Below, one piece after another: positions 1 through 7,923 of a stretch of DNA of 44,371 bases. The first letter of the stretch is position 1; each line of letters opens with the position of its first letter. The position numbers and the translations under genes are program-made. A model generated the notes under the pieces. It was not told the DNA's origin. It searched no databases and saw only the letters and a list, made by a program, of their open reading frames with translations. Where the stretch lies: the NCBI GenBank assembly GCA_028292315.1, contig JAQGMO010000110.1, positions 1 through 44,371 of the forward strand. The letters run 5' to 3'. Source of the stretch: Herminiimonas sp. (GTDB taxonomy: Bacteria > Pseudomonadota > Gammaproteobacteria > Burkholderiales > Burkholderiaceae_D).

Positions 1-813
1 TACCCGCTGCTGCAGGCGGCCGACGTGCTGATCTACCGCGCCAGCCTGGTGCCGGTCGGCGAGGACCAGGTGCCGCACATCGAAATGATGCGCGAGATCG
101 CGCGCCGCTTCAATCACCTGTACGGCAAGGAAAAAGGGTTCGAGGAAAAGTCGCTGGAAGCCGCCAAGAAACTCGGCAGCAAGCGCGCCAAGCTTTACCT
201 CGAACTGCGCACCGAATACCAGCAAGAGGGCAGGGACGACGCACTCGACCAGGCCCAGGCCATGCTCGACGAGGCGCAGAACCTGTCGAACATCGACCGG
301 GAACGCCTGTTCGGCTCCCTGGAAGGCAGCCGCAAGCTGATCCTGGTCGAACCGCAGGCCAAGCTGACGGCGGCCTCGCGCCTGCCCGGTCTGGACGGCC
401 GCAAGATGTCCAAGAGCTATGGCAACGCCATCAGCCTGCGCGAAGACGCCGCCTCCGTGACAAAGAAAGTGCGCACCATGCCGACCGATCCGGCGCGCGT
501 GCGGCGCACCGATCCGGGCAACCCGGAAAAGTGTCCGGTGTGGCAACTGCACCAGGTATATTCGGATGTCCAGACGAAAGAGTGGGTAGTCAAGGGTTGC
601 ACCACGGCCGGCATCGGTTGCATCGAATGCAAGCAGCCCGTGATCGAAGCGATTCTGAAAGAGCAGGAACCGATGCGTGAACGCGCCCAGCGCTATCTCG
701 ATGATCCCGCGCTGGTAAGGGCTATCGTTGCCGACGGCTGTGACCGGGCGCGCGCGCTGGCGCAGGAGACCATGCGCGAAGTGCGTGACGCCATGGGACT
801 CGGTTACCGGTGA
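1..813 (+). CDS. trpS: Tryptophan--tRNA ligase, 3' part (5' end outside window)
   Basis: The reading frame is open from base 1, so the gene enters from the left edge and only its C-terminal 270 residues are visible. It charges tRNA-Trp with tryptophan in the cytoplasm. The class I signature loop KMSKSYGN is present, and the first residues (YPLLQAADVL, then VPVGEDQVPHIE) are the typical TrpS active-site region. The HIGH motif must lie upstream of the window. A stretch rich in Glu, Arg and Ala between HIE and KMSKS is longer than in E. coli TrpS, as I recall for beta-proteobacterial forms. The tga stop is at 811-813 and the next gene starts 10 bases later, probably in the same transcript. Confidence 0.95.
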   Translation, partial: YPLLQAADVLIYRASLVPVGEDQVPHIEMMREIARRFNHLYGKEKGFEEKSLEAAKKLGSKRAKLYLELRTEYQQEGRDDALDQAQAMLDEAQNLSNIDRERLFGSLEGSRKLILVEPQAKLTAASRLPGLDGRKMSKSYGNAISLREDAASVTKKVRTMPTDPARVRRTDPGNPEKCPVWQLHQVYSDVQTKEWVVKGCTTAGIGCIECKQPVIEAILKEQEPMRERAQRYLDDPALVRAIVADGCDRARALAQETMREVRDAMGLGYR

Positions 814-823
814 CGGCCCATTG

Positions 824-1411
824 ATGAATAATCATCTGTCGCTCGACACGCCATCGCCGTGGGTGCTGCGGTTTGCCGCGGCGATCGGGACGGGCGAAGT
901 ACTGGACCTCGCCTGCGGCGGCGGGCGTCATGCGCGATTGCTGGCGACGCTCGGTCATCAGGTGCTGGCGGTCGACCGCGATGCGGCGGCGCTGGAGCGC
1001 GCCGCCGGCGATAATATCCGCACGCTGCAGGCCGATCTGGAAGCGGCGGGCCATGGCCAAAGCTGGCCGGCCAGCCTGTTCGAGGCTGATCGCTATGCCG
1101 GCATTGTGGTGACCAATTATCTGCATCGCCCATTGTTCCCGGTAATTTTTTCCAGCCTCGCGGCGGGTGGTGTTTTAATTTATGAAACATTCGCGAGAGG
1201 AAATGAACATTTCGGCAAGCCTTCAAACCCGGATTTTTTATTGGCGCCCGGTGAGCTGCTTGACGTCGTGCGCGACCATGCCGGCCAAGGCCTGCGCGTG
1301 ATCGCCTTTGAAGACGGCTACGTGGAACAGCCGAAGCCGGCAATCGTGCAGCGGATTTGCGTTGCAAAAGAAGGTAGGCTTGCCGATCCGGCACAGATTC
1401 GCCGGATTTGA
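824..1411 (+). CDS. Class I SAM-dependent methyltransferase (small, substrate unknown)
   Basis: A 195-residue protein from ATG 824; an in-frame TTG at 821 is possible. Glycine-rich motif I (VLDLACGGGRHARLL) near residues 20-34, followed by an acidic residue ending strand 2 (AVDRD), shows a Rossmann-type SAM-binding fold. The motif IV region (IVVTNYLHRPLF) and the strand IYETFARGNEHFGKPSNP resemble small TehB-like methyltransferases that lie near trpS/dapA in Burkholderiales. The substrate cannot be read from the sequence. It starts 10 bases after trpS, suggesting co-transcription. The ORF could extend upstream to 728, but that part overlaps trpS out of frame and has no family similarity. Confidence 0.8.
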   Translation: MNNHLSLDTPSPWVLRFAAAIGTGEVLDLACGGGRHARLLATLGHQVLAVDRDAAALERAAGDNIRTLQADLEAAGHGQSWPASLFEADRYAGIVVTNYLHRPLFPVIFSSLAAGGVLIYETFARGNEHFGKPSNPDFLLAPGELLDVVRDHAGQGLRVIAFEDGYVEQPKPAIVQRICVAKEGRLADPAQIRRI

Positions 1412-1470
1412 TCCCATCGCGTCAGCGCAATATTGAAGGCGCGGATTACCCTGGCAACACGGCGATCCGC

Positions 1471-1476
1471 TACAAT
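1471..1476 (+). promoter_or_regulatory. Putative -10 box of dapA promoter
   Basis: TACAAT at 1471-1476 inside the 93-bp gap before dapA, with a GC dinucleotide in front. The best -35 candidate (TTACCC at 1446-1451) has a long 19-bp spacer, so only the -10 is proposed. Confidence 0.35.
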
Positions 1477-1510
1477 CGTATTTTTTCCCTATTTCTGCAA
1501 GATAATGACC

Positions 1511-2389
1511 ATGATACAGGGCAGCATCGTAGCAATCGTCACCCCCATGAACGCCGACGGCGGCCTCGATCTGGCTTGCCTGCGCAAGCTGATCGACTGG
1601 CATATCGCCGAAGGATCAGACGGCATCGTCATTGTCGGCACGACCGGTGAATCGCCGACTGTTTCTGTCGAAGAGCATTGTGAATTGATCAAGGTCGCAG
1701 TGGAACAGGCAGCCGGACGCATTCCTGTCATCGCCGGCACTGGCGGCAATTCGACCGCCGAAGCGATCGAACTCACGCATTTTGCGAAAAAAGTCGGCGC
1801 CGACGCATCGCTGCAAGTGGTGCCTTACTATAACCGGCCGACCCAGGAAGGGATGTACCAGCACTTCCGCAAGATTGCCGAATCGGTTGACCTGCCTGTC
1901 ATTCTTTACAACGTGCCGGGCCGGACCGTCGCAGACATGAGCAACGAAACGATCCTGCGCCTGGCGGAAGTGCCGGGCATAATCGGGGTCAAGGAAGCCA
2001 CCGGCAATATCGCGCGCGGCAGCGACCTGATCCGGCTCGCGCCGGAATCGTTCGCGATTTATTCGGGCGATGATGCCACCGCGATGGCGTTGATGTTCTG
2101 CGGTGCGCGCGGCAATATCTCGGTCACCGCAAACGTGGCGCCGCGTGCAATGCATGCGCTGTGCGCCGCCGCACTGAGCGGTAACGTGGCGGAAGCGGTG
2201 CGGCTCAATAACCAGTTGCTGCCGCTGCATATCAATCTGTTTGCAGAACCGAACCCGGTGCCCGTGAAATGGGCCATGAACCAGATGGGCCTGATGGCAG
2301 GCAGCATCCGCTTGCCGCTGGTGCCGCTTGGCGCCGCCTATCACGAAACCGTGCGCGCGGCATTGCGCGAGTCCGGTGTATTACAATAA
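1511..2389 (+). CDS. dapA: 4-hydroxy-tetrahydrodipicolinate synthase
   Basis: Condenses pyruvate with aspartate-4-semialdehyde in the lysine and meso-diaminopimelate pathway. The 292 residues from ATG 1511 ([13 protein letters not shown]) equal the usual length; a second ATG at 1505 would add two residues. Visible family marks are the GTTGESPT loop, LYNVPGRT containing the catalytic-triad tyrosine, and IGVKEATGN carrying the Schiff-base lysine. The C-terminal half is complete and the stop is at 2387-2389. bamC follows in the same direction, an old and widely conserved pair (bamC was formerly called dapX or nlpB). Confidence 0.97.
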   Translation: MIQGSIVAIVTPMNADGGLDLACLRKLIDWHIAEGSDGIVIVGTTGESPTVSVEEHCELIKVAVEQAAGRIPVIAGTGGNSTAEAIELTHFAKKVGADASLQVVPYYNRPTQEGMYQHFRKIAESVDLPVILYNVPGRTVADMSNETILRLAEVPGIIGVKEATGNIARGSDLIRLAPESFAIYSGDDATAMALMFCGARGNISVTANVAPRAMHALCAAALSGNVAEAVRLNNQLLPLHINLFAEPNPVPVKWAMNQMGLMAGSIRLPLVPLGAAYHETVRAALRESGVLQ

Positions 2390-2452
2390 GCGCCTTCAGG
2401 CTCTGACATGAAATCCTTCAGTATCGATATGACTATTCGGAAGAACTCACCC

Positions 2453-3619
2453 ATGGCTCAACGCAGTTCCGCCCAACACGGCGCCGTCTACGCGCTTGCA
2501 CTGCTCAGCCTGGCCGGCTGCAGTTCAATCAATTCTTCATTCGGCTCCCTGCTCGAACCCGAGCGCATCGATTACAAGAGCGCGGGCAAGGCGCCGACGC
2601 TCGAGGTGCCGCCGGATCTGACCCAACTGCAACGCGAAAACCGTTATGCGCTTCCGGACGGCAACCGCGGCGTTGCCACCGCCTCCGGTCTGAATACGGC
2701 GACCGGCGTCACGCCGGTGGTCAGCAGCAGCGCCACCGTGGCGCCGAAGGCGAGCGCGGAGATGCGTATCGAACGTGCCGGCAACCAGCGCTGGCTGGTG
2801 GTGAAACAGACGCCCGAGGAACTGTGGCCGCAGCTTAAGGATTTCTGGCAAGACTCCGGCTTCATGGTCAGCATCGATAACCCGGCGGCCGGCGTCATGG
2901 AAACCGATTGGGCTGAAAATCGCGCAAAGATTCCGCAAGACTTCCTCCGCAATACGCTGGGCAAGGTGCTCGACTCACTGTATTCCACCGGTGAACGCGA
3001 CAAATTCCGCACGCGTCTCGAACGCGGCGCCGATGGTTCGACCGAAATCTTCATCAGTCATCGCGGTGCGCAGGAAGTGCTGACCGGGACCGAGAAGGAA
3101 CGCACGGTATGGACGCCGCGTCCGGCGGATCCGGAGCTGGAAGCCGAATTCGTGTCGAAGCTGATGGCGCGCCTCGGCACCGACGGTGCGCGTGCCAGGG
3201 CCGCCGTCGCGACCGCGGCCGCAACGCCGGAACAGTCGCGCGCCAAACTGGTCAAGAGCAGCGGCGGCGCTTATGTCGAAGTCGACGAGAGTTTTGACCG
3301 CGCATGGCGGCGCGTCGGCCTGGCGCTGGATCGTGTGGGCTTCACGGTGGAAGACCGCGATCGCACGCAGGGAGTGTATTTCGTGCGATATGTCGACCAG
3401 GACCAGGACGCGAAAGACAAGGGGTCTGAAAAAGGTTTCCTGTCGCGGATATTTTCCAGTTCGAAGGATGACAAGGCCAAGCTGGCACAGCAGTACCGGG
3501 TGTCGGTCAAGGCGGCCGGATCGGCCAGCCAGGTTGCGGTCTTGAACAAGGAAGGGCGCCCGGAGGCGACGCAAACCGGCGACCGTATTCTGGGCTTGCT
3601 CAATGAGCAGCTCAAGTAA
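2453..3619 (+). CDS. bamC: Outer-membrane assembly lipoprotein BamC
   Basis: Lipoprotein subunit of the BAM complex that inserts beta-barrel proteins into the outer membrane. The start at ATG 2453 is preferred because GGAAGA lies 8 bases before it and it gives a normal lipoprotein signal peptide, with a lipobox LAGC and Cys at residue 23. Two upstream in-frame ATGs (2408, 2429) would add up to 15 residues. The mature part begins with the unstructured, BamD-binding type of segment (EPERIDYKSA, LEVPPDLTQL), followed by two helix-grip domains (around WLVVKQTPEELWPQL and YVEVDESFDRAWRRV). At 388 residues it is longer than E. coli BamC, as in other beta-proteobacteria. Confidence 0.92.
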   Translation: MAQRSSAQHGAVYALALLSLAGCSSINSSFGSLLEPERIDYKSAGKAPTLEVPPDLTQLQRENRYALPDGNRGVATASGLNTATGVTPVVSSSATVAPKASAEMRIERAGNQRWLVVKQTPEELWPQLKDFWQDSGFMVSIDNPAAGVMETDWAENRAKIPQDFLRNTLGKVLDSLYSTGERDKFRTRLERGADGSTEIFISHRGAQEVLTGTEKERTVWTPRPADPELEAEFVSKLMARLGTDGARARAAVATAAATPEQSRAKLVKSSGGAYVEVDESFDRAWRRVGLALDRVGFTVEDRDRTQGVYFVRYVDQDQDAKDKGSEKGFLSRIFSSSKDDKAKLAQQYRVSVKAAGSASQVAVLNKEGRPEATQTGDRILGLLNEQLK

Positions 3620-3703
3620 GCGCGATTCCACGGACATGCATTCGATGCTCACGCATTCAATGCAAGCGCATTTCTTCTATAACTTTATCGGCGATGATTT
3701 TCA

Positions 3704-4477
3704 TTGAAGTTTGCTAGCCTTGGTAGCGGCAGCGAGGGAAATGCGTTACTGATTTCCAGCACTGCCGGCACGACGCGCACAACCGTGATGCTCGACTGCG
3801 GATTTGGAATCCGCGAGACCGAGCGGCGCCTGGCCCGGCTCGGCATGGGGCCGGCGGATCTTGCCGGCATCGTCGTCACGCATGAGCATACCGACCATGT
3901 CGGCGGCGTATTCAAGTTCGCCCGCCGCCACAAGATTCCAGTCTGGCTCAGCTTTGGCACGTTTCGGGCGGTGGAGCGCGATACGCACGGTGTGGCGATG
4001 CATCTTTGCGGTGATGGCGATCGTGTCGCAATCGGCGACCTAGAACTTTCTCCCTGCACCGTGCCGCACGATGCACGCGAGCCGATCCAGTATGTCGCCA
4101 GTGATGGCAGGGTCAGGCTCGGGGTATTGACCGACGCCGGACAATCGACGCCGCATTTGGTGCAAATACTTGGCGGCTGCAATGCATTGATGCTCGAGTG
4201 TAATCATGACCGGCAAATGCTGGCTGATTCATCGTATCCGTATTCACTCAAGCAGCGTATCGGCGGCGCTTACGGCCATTTGTCCAACCAGACCGCCGCG
4301 GAAATTCTTGCGGCGCTCGATCAGTCGCGTCTCACGAAAGTCGTCGGCGCCCATCTGAGCCAGCAAAATAACCGGCCTCAATTGGCGCGGGAGGCATTAT
4401 GCAATGCACCGGGCGCGCAGGGTTTCGAAGTTTTGATCGCGTGCCAGGATGAAGGCTTTGAGTGGGTGGAGATATAA
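3704..4477 (+). CDS. MBL-fold metallo-hydrolase (WalJ/YycJ-type)
   Basis: A 257-residue metallo-beta-lactamase-fold hydrolase. It starts at TTG 3704: no in-frame ATG exists between the upstream stop at 3695-3697 and the conserved N-terminus MKFASLGSGSEGNA, which is diagnostic for this family. The metal-binding motif T-H-E-H-T-D-H (H60, H62, D64, H65) is intact, further ligands probably lie in LMLECNHD and near GHLSNQTAAE. Members of the WalJ/YycJ group are predicted nucleases or phosphodiesterases acting in DNA or cell-wall homeostasis; the substrate here is unknown. Spacing of 84 bp from bamC permits co-transcription. Confidence 0.85.
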   Translation: MKFASLGSGSEGNALLISSTAGTTRTTVMLDCGFGIRETERRLARLGMGPADLAGIVVTHEHTDHVGGVFKFARRHKIPVWLSFGTFRAVERDTHGVAMHLCGDGDRVAIGDLELSPCTVPHDAREPIQYVASDGRVRLGVLTDAGQSTPHLVQILGGCNALMLECNHDRQMLADSSYPYSLKQRIGGAYGHLSNQTAAEILAALDQSRLTKVVGAHLSQQNNRPQLAREALCNAPGAQGFEVLIACQDEGFEWVEI

Positions 4478-4536
4478 GGCAGGAAAGGATAGTGATGCGC
4501 TGAACAGCGCGCTTGAATTACGCGCATTGCGCGCAT

Positions 4537-4564
4537 AAAAAAACCGACCAAGGTCGGTTTTTTT
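4537..4564. terminator. Bidirectional Rho-independent terminator
   Basis: A-tract, stem CCGACC (4544-4549), loop AA, stem GGTCGG (4552-4557), then T-tract (4558-4564). With the A/T tracts pairing, the stem is about 13 bp. It sits between the convergent MBL hydrolase gene and the lipoprotein gene and has a U-run in either direction. Confidence 0.9.
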
Positions 4565-4579
4565 ACAAGCAATCGTTGA

Positions 4580-4873
4580 TTACTTGGATGCGGCAGGTGC
4601 AGCAGCCTTGGCAGCGTCGGTTGCAGCAGCGGCAGCATCGCTAGCAGCCGAAGCGGCCGAAGCAGCAGCAGCGGAAGCGGCGGAAGCAGCGCTTGCAGCG
4701 TCAGCAGCGGCAGCCGAAGCAGCAGGAGCGGCAGCAGCAGGTGCAGGTGTCGGCTCAACAGCAGGTGCAGGTGCAGCGACAGGAGCTGGTGCAGGAGCGA
4801 CAACTTCTTCCTTCTTGCTGCAAGCGGCCAGTGCGACAACCATCAGGGAAGCGATCAACAGTGTTTTTTTCAT
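4580..4873 (-). CDS. Small alanine-rich lipoprotein
   Basis: A 97-residue predicted lipoprotein. It has a charged start (MKK), a hydrophobic stretch and lipobox LAAC (Cys18), followed by SKKEE. A proline/alanine section of about 25 residues then leads to about 50 residues that are nearly all Ala, Ser and Asp, with Ala-Ser-Ala units and regularly spaced Asp, and a Lys end. The tail could form a long helix or coiled coil on the cell surface or under the outer membrane, by loose analogy with Lpp-type proteins. A good ribosome site (GAAGGA) lies 7 bases before the ATG. Function unknown; short Ala-rich lipoproteins like this are frequent in Oxalobacteraceae. The opposite-strand ORF is only its low-complexity mirror. 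Confidence 0.75.
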   Translation of the reverse strand: MKKTLLIASLMVVALAACSKKEEVVAPAPAPVAAPAPAVEPTPAPAAAAPAASAAAADAASAASAASAAAASAASAASDAAAAATDAAKAAAPAASK

Positions 4874-4911
4874 GGGTTTTCCTTCAGAGTAGAATCAAAA
4901 TTTTGCGATGA

Positions 4912-4929
4912 ATAATTACCGGTAATTAT
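4912..4929. promoter_or_regulatory. Perfect 18-bp palindrome upstream of the lipoprotein gene
   Basis: ATAATTACC (4912-4920) is followed directly by its exact reverse complement GGTAATTAT (4921-4929). It lies 38-56 bases before the lipoprotein start codon on the minus strand, where a promoter would be expected. It is a candidate operator; no factor is known to me. Confidence 0.45.
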
Positions 4930-5095
4930 CGCTCTATAGGGCGTCTTCGCAGCTATTTCGCGCGACAATTGGTGCGTTGCGACAAAGCGAAAACTTCCTA
5001 ACCCGCGATTATAGCGGATTTCTTTTCCTGTCGGCATAAGCGTGAAAAATTTGATAAGCAGTTTGTATGCTTACAACTGTCCAAATACTAACAAA

Positions 5096-6238
5096 TTATT
5101 TTTCAGAATCATTGCCAATAATCAACCACCCGTCTTGATACCAGGTAAATAGCGCTTCCTGCAAATCTTCAGAAGCATCGGCGACCACCGCGCCGGCAAG
5201 GTAACGCTGGTCGGCCAGTGCAGCCAGATGGCGCTTGTCGACCCGGCCTGCAACGAATGATTCGCCATTAATAAACACATGTTTGCCGCGGTACAGCATT
5301 TGGCTTTTACGTGCCAGGGCGATACCGCGGCGGCTCGCATTGCGGGTAAATGCGCCCTGCGTGAGCGGATGCGCCGGCGGATTGAAAAATACCGTGGCCT
5401 TCGGTTCCGACAGGTACTCGCCGAGGAAGATCGCAATGTCGTCTTCGGTAAAACGCACCTTTGCCAGCTGGTCCGCAATTTGCGCCAGCATCGGCTGAGG
5501 AATTTCGGCTGGACGTGCGGCGGGTTTCAGGCCGCTATCCGCATAACGTCCGGGCAAGTCTATCGTGTCGGCCATGAATTGCAGAAACGCTTCGCCCAAT
5601 TCCTGGAATGCCGGGGCGCGAAAACCGATTGAACAGGTTATGCATTCACCCTCGGCAATGCCGTCATGCGCGTAATGCGGCGGCAGGTAAAGCATGTCGC
5701 CCGGTTCCAGGACGAATTCCTGTTCCGGTTCGAAATGGCGCAGGATTTTCAGCGGCACATCATCGCGCAGGGACAAGTCGCGTTGCGGACCGATGCGCCA
5801 GCGTCGCCGCCCATGCGCCTGCAACAGGAACACGTCATAGGAATCGAAGTGCGGTCCAACGCCACCGCCATCGCTTGCATAACTCACCATCAGATCATCG
5901 AGGCGGGCATCGGGAATGAAGCGGAACTCGCGCAACAGCGCATCGGCAGCGTCGTCATGCAGGTTGACGCCTTGGACCAGCAGCGTCCATTCCTTCTTTT
6001 TCACCGGCGGCAGCTTGTCGAGCGGGCCCGTTTCCAGTTTCCATTGCTGATTGAAATGGGTGACCAGGCGCGACTCGACATCTTCGCGTGCCGCCATCCG
6101 GAACAAGGCGTCGCGCCCCATCGGCGGCTTGAAACCGGGCATGGCCTGGCGGATCAGCAGCGGCTTCTTGTGCCAGTACTGCTCAAGGAATCGGGCGGGT
6201 GTCAGGCCACCCAGGAGTGTCATTTTTTTCATCGGCAT
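5096..6238 (-). CDS. roxA: Ribosomal protein uL16 3-hydroxylase (JmjC/cupin, YcfD/RoxA)
   Basis: Fe(II)/2-oxoglutarate oxygenase that hydroxylates an arginine of 50S protein L16 in E. coli. From the start at 6238 (MPMKKMTLLGGL) it has 380 residues, close to E. coli YcfD (373). The metal triad is visible as H130-x-D132 in GVGPHFDSYDVF and H191 in LPPHYAHDG, and the cupin strand GRRRWRIG is typical. The C-terminal winged-helix-like domain is present (PLTQGAFTRNASRRG). The frame is open to 6319, but the extra 27 residues would overlap the region that carries the slyD promoter; the ATG at 6232 is an equally good start. No strong ribosome site decides between them. It is divergent from slyD. Confidence 0.9.
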   Translation of the reverse strand: MPMKKMTLLGGLTPARFLEQYWHKKPLLIRQAMPGFKPPMGRDALFRMAAREDVESRLVTHFNQQWKLETGPLDKLPPVKKKEWTLLVQGVNLHDDAADALLREFRFIPDARLDDLMVSYASDGGGVGPHFDSYDVFLLQAHGRRRWRIGPQRDLSLRDDVPLKILRHFEPEQEFVLEPGDMLYLPPHYAHDGIAEGECITCSIGFRAPAFQELGEAFLQFMADTIDLPGRYADSGLKPAARPAEIPQPMLAQIADQLAKVRFTEDDIAIFLGEYLSEPKATVFFNPPAHPLTQGAFTRNASRRGIALARKSQMLYRGKHVFINGESFVAGRVDKRHLAALADQRYLAGAVVADASEDLQEALFTWYQDGWLIIGNDSEK

Positions 6239-6314
6239 AGGATCAGGTAGGTACTGGATTATATAGGCATGACACTTGCTGGGAAGACGGAATCGCCTGG
6301 ACAGGACAATCTGC

Positions 6315-6342
6315 TTCATGCTGCCGTTTAGGCGGGTATAAT
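6315..6342 (+). promoter_or_regulatory. Putative sigma-70 promoter of slyD
   Basis: Perfect -10 TATAAT at 6337-6342 with a weak -35 (TTCATG, 6315-6320) and a 16-bp spacer, 30 bases before the slyD start codon. Confidence 0.5.
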
Positions 6343-6372
6343 TTGCCTGAATATCAATTGAAAGGAACGACC

Positions 6373-6921
6373 ATGTCCAAGATGAAAATTGGCAAAAATA
6401 CGGTAGTCACCGTGAACTACAAACTGTCGGACGCGCAGGGCAATATGATCGAAGAGAGCCGGGAACCGATGGTTTATCTGCACGGCGGCTATGAGAACAC
6501 CTTGCCGAAAATCGAAGAAGCGCTGGAAGGCAAGGAAGCCGGTTTCGAAACGACGATCCAGGTCGAGCCGAACGATGCATTTGGCGAGTACGACGCCGAC
6601 CTGGTCAAGGTTGAGCCGCGTAACCGCCTGCCGACACCGCTGGAAGTCGGCATGCAGTTCGAGGGAATGCCGGACGCTGCCGACGAGCAGGAAGAAGCAA
6701 TGATCTTTACCGTGACCGAGATTGCGGACGATAAGGTCGTATTGGACGGGAACCATCCGCTGGCAGGCATGGCGCTGCGTTTCACGTTGAATGTCGCGGA
6801 CGTTCGTACCGCCACCGAGGAAGAGATCGCGCATGAGCATGTGCATGGCGCGCATGGTCACCACCATGAAGGTCCGGATGAAGATGAAGGCGATCAGTTC
6901 AGGTCGCATCCTATTCATTAA
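6373..6921 (+). CDS. slyD: FKBP-type peptidyl-prolyl isomerase SlyD
   Basis: A 182-residue cytoplasmic prolyl isomerase, chaperone and metal-binding protein; in E. coli it supports nickel delivery to hydrogenase. Start ATG 6373 has AAAGGA 6 bases upstream. The FKBP half (VTVNYKLSDAQGNMIEES and the matching C-terminal strand) is interrupted by the insert-in-flap chaperone domain (about residues 70-125, starting near NDAFGEYDADLVKVE). The tail is His-rich (HEHVHGAHGHHHEG), as expected for SlyD metal binding, but shorter and without the Cys residues of the E. coli tail. Confidence 0.93.
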   Translation: MSKMKIGKNTVVTVNYKLSDAQGNMIEESREPMVYLHGGYENTLPKIEEALEGKEAGFETTIQVEPNDAFGEYDADLVKVEPRNRLPTPLEVGMQFEGMPDAADEQEEAMIFTVTEIADDKVVLDGNHPLAGMALRFTLNVADVRTATEEEIAHEHVHGAHGHHHEGPDEDEGDQFRSHPIH

Positions 6922-6936
6922 GCAGTTGCCGAAGCA

Positions 6937-6953
6937 GGGGTGCGGCGCACCCC
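6937..6953. terminator. Hairpin between convergent slyD and the phosphoesterase-like gene
   Basis: GGGGTGC (6937-6943), loop GGC, GCACCCC (6947-6953): a perfect 7-bp GC stem just after slyD and before the end of the opposite gene. No clear U-tract follows, so termination is likely but not certain. Confidence 0.5.
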
Positions 6954-6974
6954 TCGAGCGCGGCAATTACGGAT

Positions 6975-7907
6975 CTAACGCTGGTTCCCGACGATGACGG
7001 TATTTTCGCTGACCGTGAATAACGCGGGATTCGAACGCTCCACCGTCACTTTAGTCCAGCCTGCCGCCGGCACCAGGTTGCCCAGATTGCCGCGCCATGC
7101 GATGCGGTTCATCGGCGCCTGATTCGCGCCTCCCTGTCCCTGGATCAGCAGTACCTTGCCTTGAAACCTGGCGGCAAGCGCCGCGATTTCCTTGCGCATC
7201 TCGGCAAAGCCATCGCGTTTGCCGGTCTTGCCCGGCGCCTCGATCAAGCTCTCGTTGCCATCGCAAAAAATCACGATGCCGTCGAGCTTCTTGCGCGTGG
7301 CGATCACGGCAAGGCGTTTCAGCCAATCCCGGTTGGCGATCAGGCGATCCTCGAACTCGCCGTTCCGACCTGCATCGGGCAAATAGTAATTGTTATTAGC
7401 AGGCAGATTTATTGTGGCGAACAGGATGTCACCGAATTCCCATCGCGCATTTTCAACATAGGTATTGAATTTTGGCGTTGCGGATTGGCGGACCAGCGGA
7501 ATTTTGCTGGCACCGAATGTAAATTCGTCCGAAAAGAATACATCGCGGACCCGGCTCAGTCGCTCGATCGATGCCGGCCTGCCATTTGCGGTCTTGCACT
7601 CAATCCAGTCGTTTCCCGTCAGCGACAGGACCAGTCCATTCTTCGCGCTCTCGAACACTTTCTTGCGCTTGCTATATAGCTTGTCGCTGCACGGTTCGTC
7701 ATCGCCCTTGATGCCATTCGCAACGACGAACGCCAGGTTATCCGCATCGGAGTCGGCGATGGCTTCGCGCAGGATGGAATCATCGGCATTTTTTTTGAAG
7801 GCCTGCGCGATGACGCCGAAGCTAAATGTTTTCGGCTGGGCCGAAACCGGCCATGCAGTCAGCAGTGCGCTGCATGCCAACAGACACGGCAACAGATATT
7901 TTTTCAT
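6975..7907 (-). CDS. Exported metallophosphoesterase-like protein with degenerate active site
   Basis: A 310-residue protein with a Sec signal peptide (MKKYLLPCLLACSALL, cleavage near VSAQP). The layout resembles a calcineurin-like phosphoesterase family of beta-proteobacteria: a first strand FGVIAQAF, a second block (VVANGIKGDDEPCSD), then SLTGNDWIEC. Family members, as I know them, have GDTP, HVGDIK and GDNEW at these places. Here the metal-binding Asp and His residues of the first two blocks are missing, so it is probably a non-catalytic or altered member. It lies 16 bases downstream of mutS on the same strand and is likely co-transcribed with it. Periplasmic location is inferred from the signal peptide. 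Confidence 0.6.
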   Translation of the reverse strand: MKKYLLPCLLACSALLTAWPVSAQPKTFSFGVIAQAFKKNADDSILREAIADSDADNLAFVVANGIKGDDEPCSDKLYSKRKKVFESAKNGLVLSLTGNDWIECKTANGRPASIERLSRVRDVFFSDEFTFGASKIPLVRQSATPKFNTYVENARWEFGDILFATINLPANNNYYLPDAGRNGEFEDRLIANRDWLKRLAVIATRKKLDGIVIFCDGNESLIEAPGKTGKRDGFAEMRKEIAALAARFQGKVLLIQGQGGANQAPMNRIAWRGNLGNLVPAAGWTKVTVERSNPALFTVSENTVIVGNQR

Positions 7908-7923
7908 GGATTCATGAACTCGA

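Noticed and set aside
4601-4760. Possible short tandem-repeat or CRISPR-like array (GCAGCAGCGG units)
   Set aside because: It is alanine/serine codon repetition inside the lipoprotein gene; there are no unique spacers.
4584-4892. Ala-rich frame opposite the lipoprotein
   Set aside because: Mirror of GCA/GCG-TGC repeats; the minus-strand frame has the signal peptide, lipobox and ribosome site.
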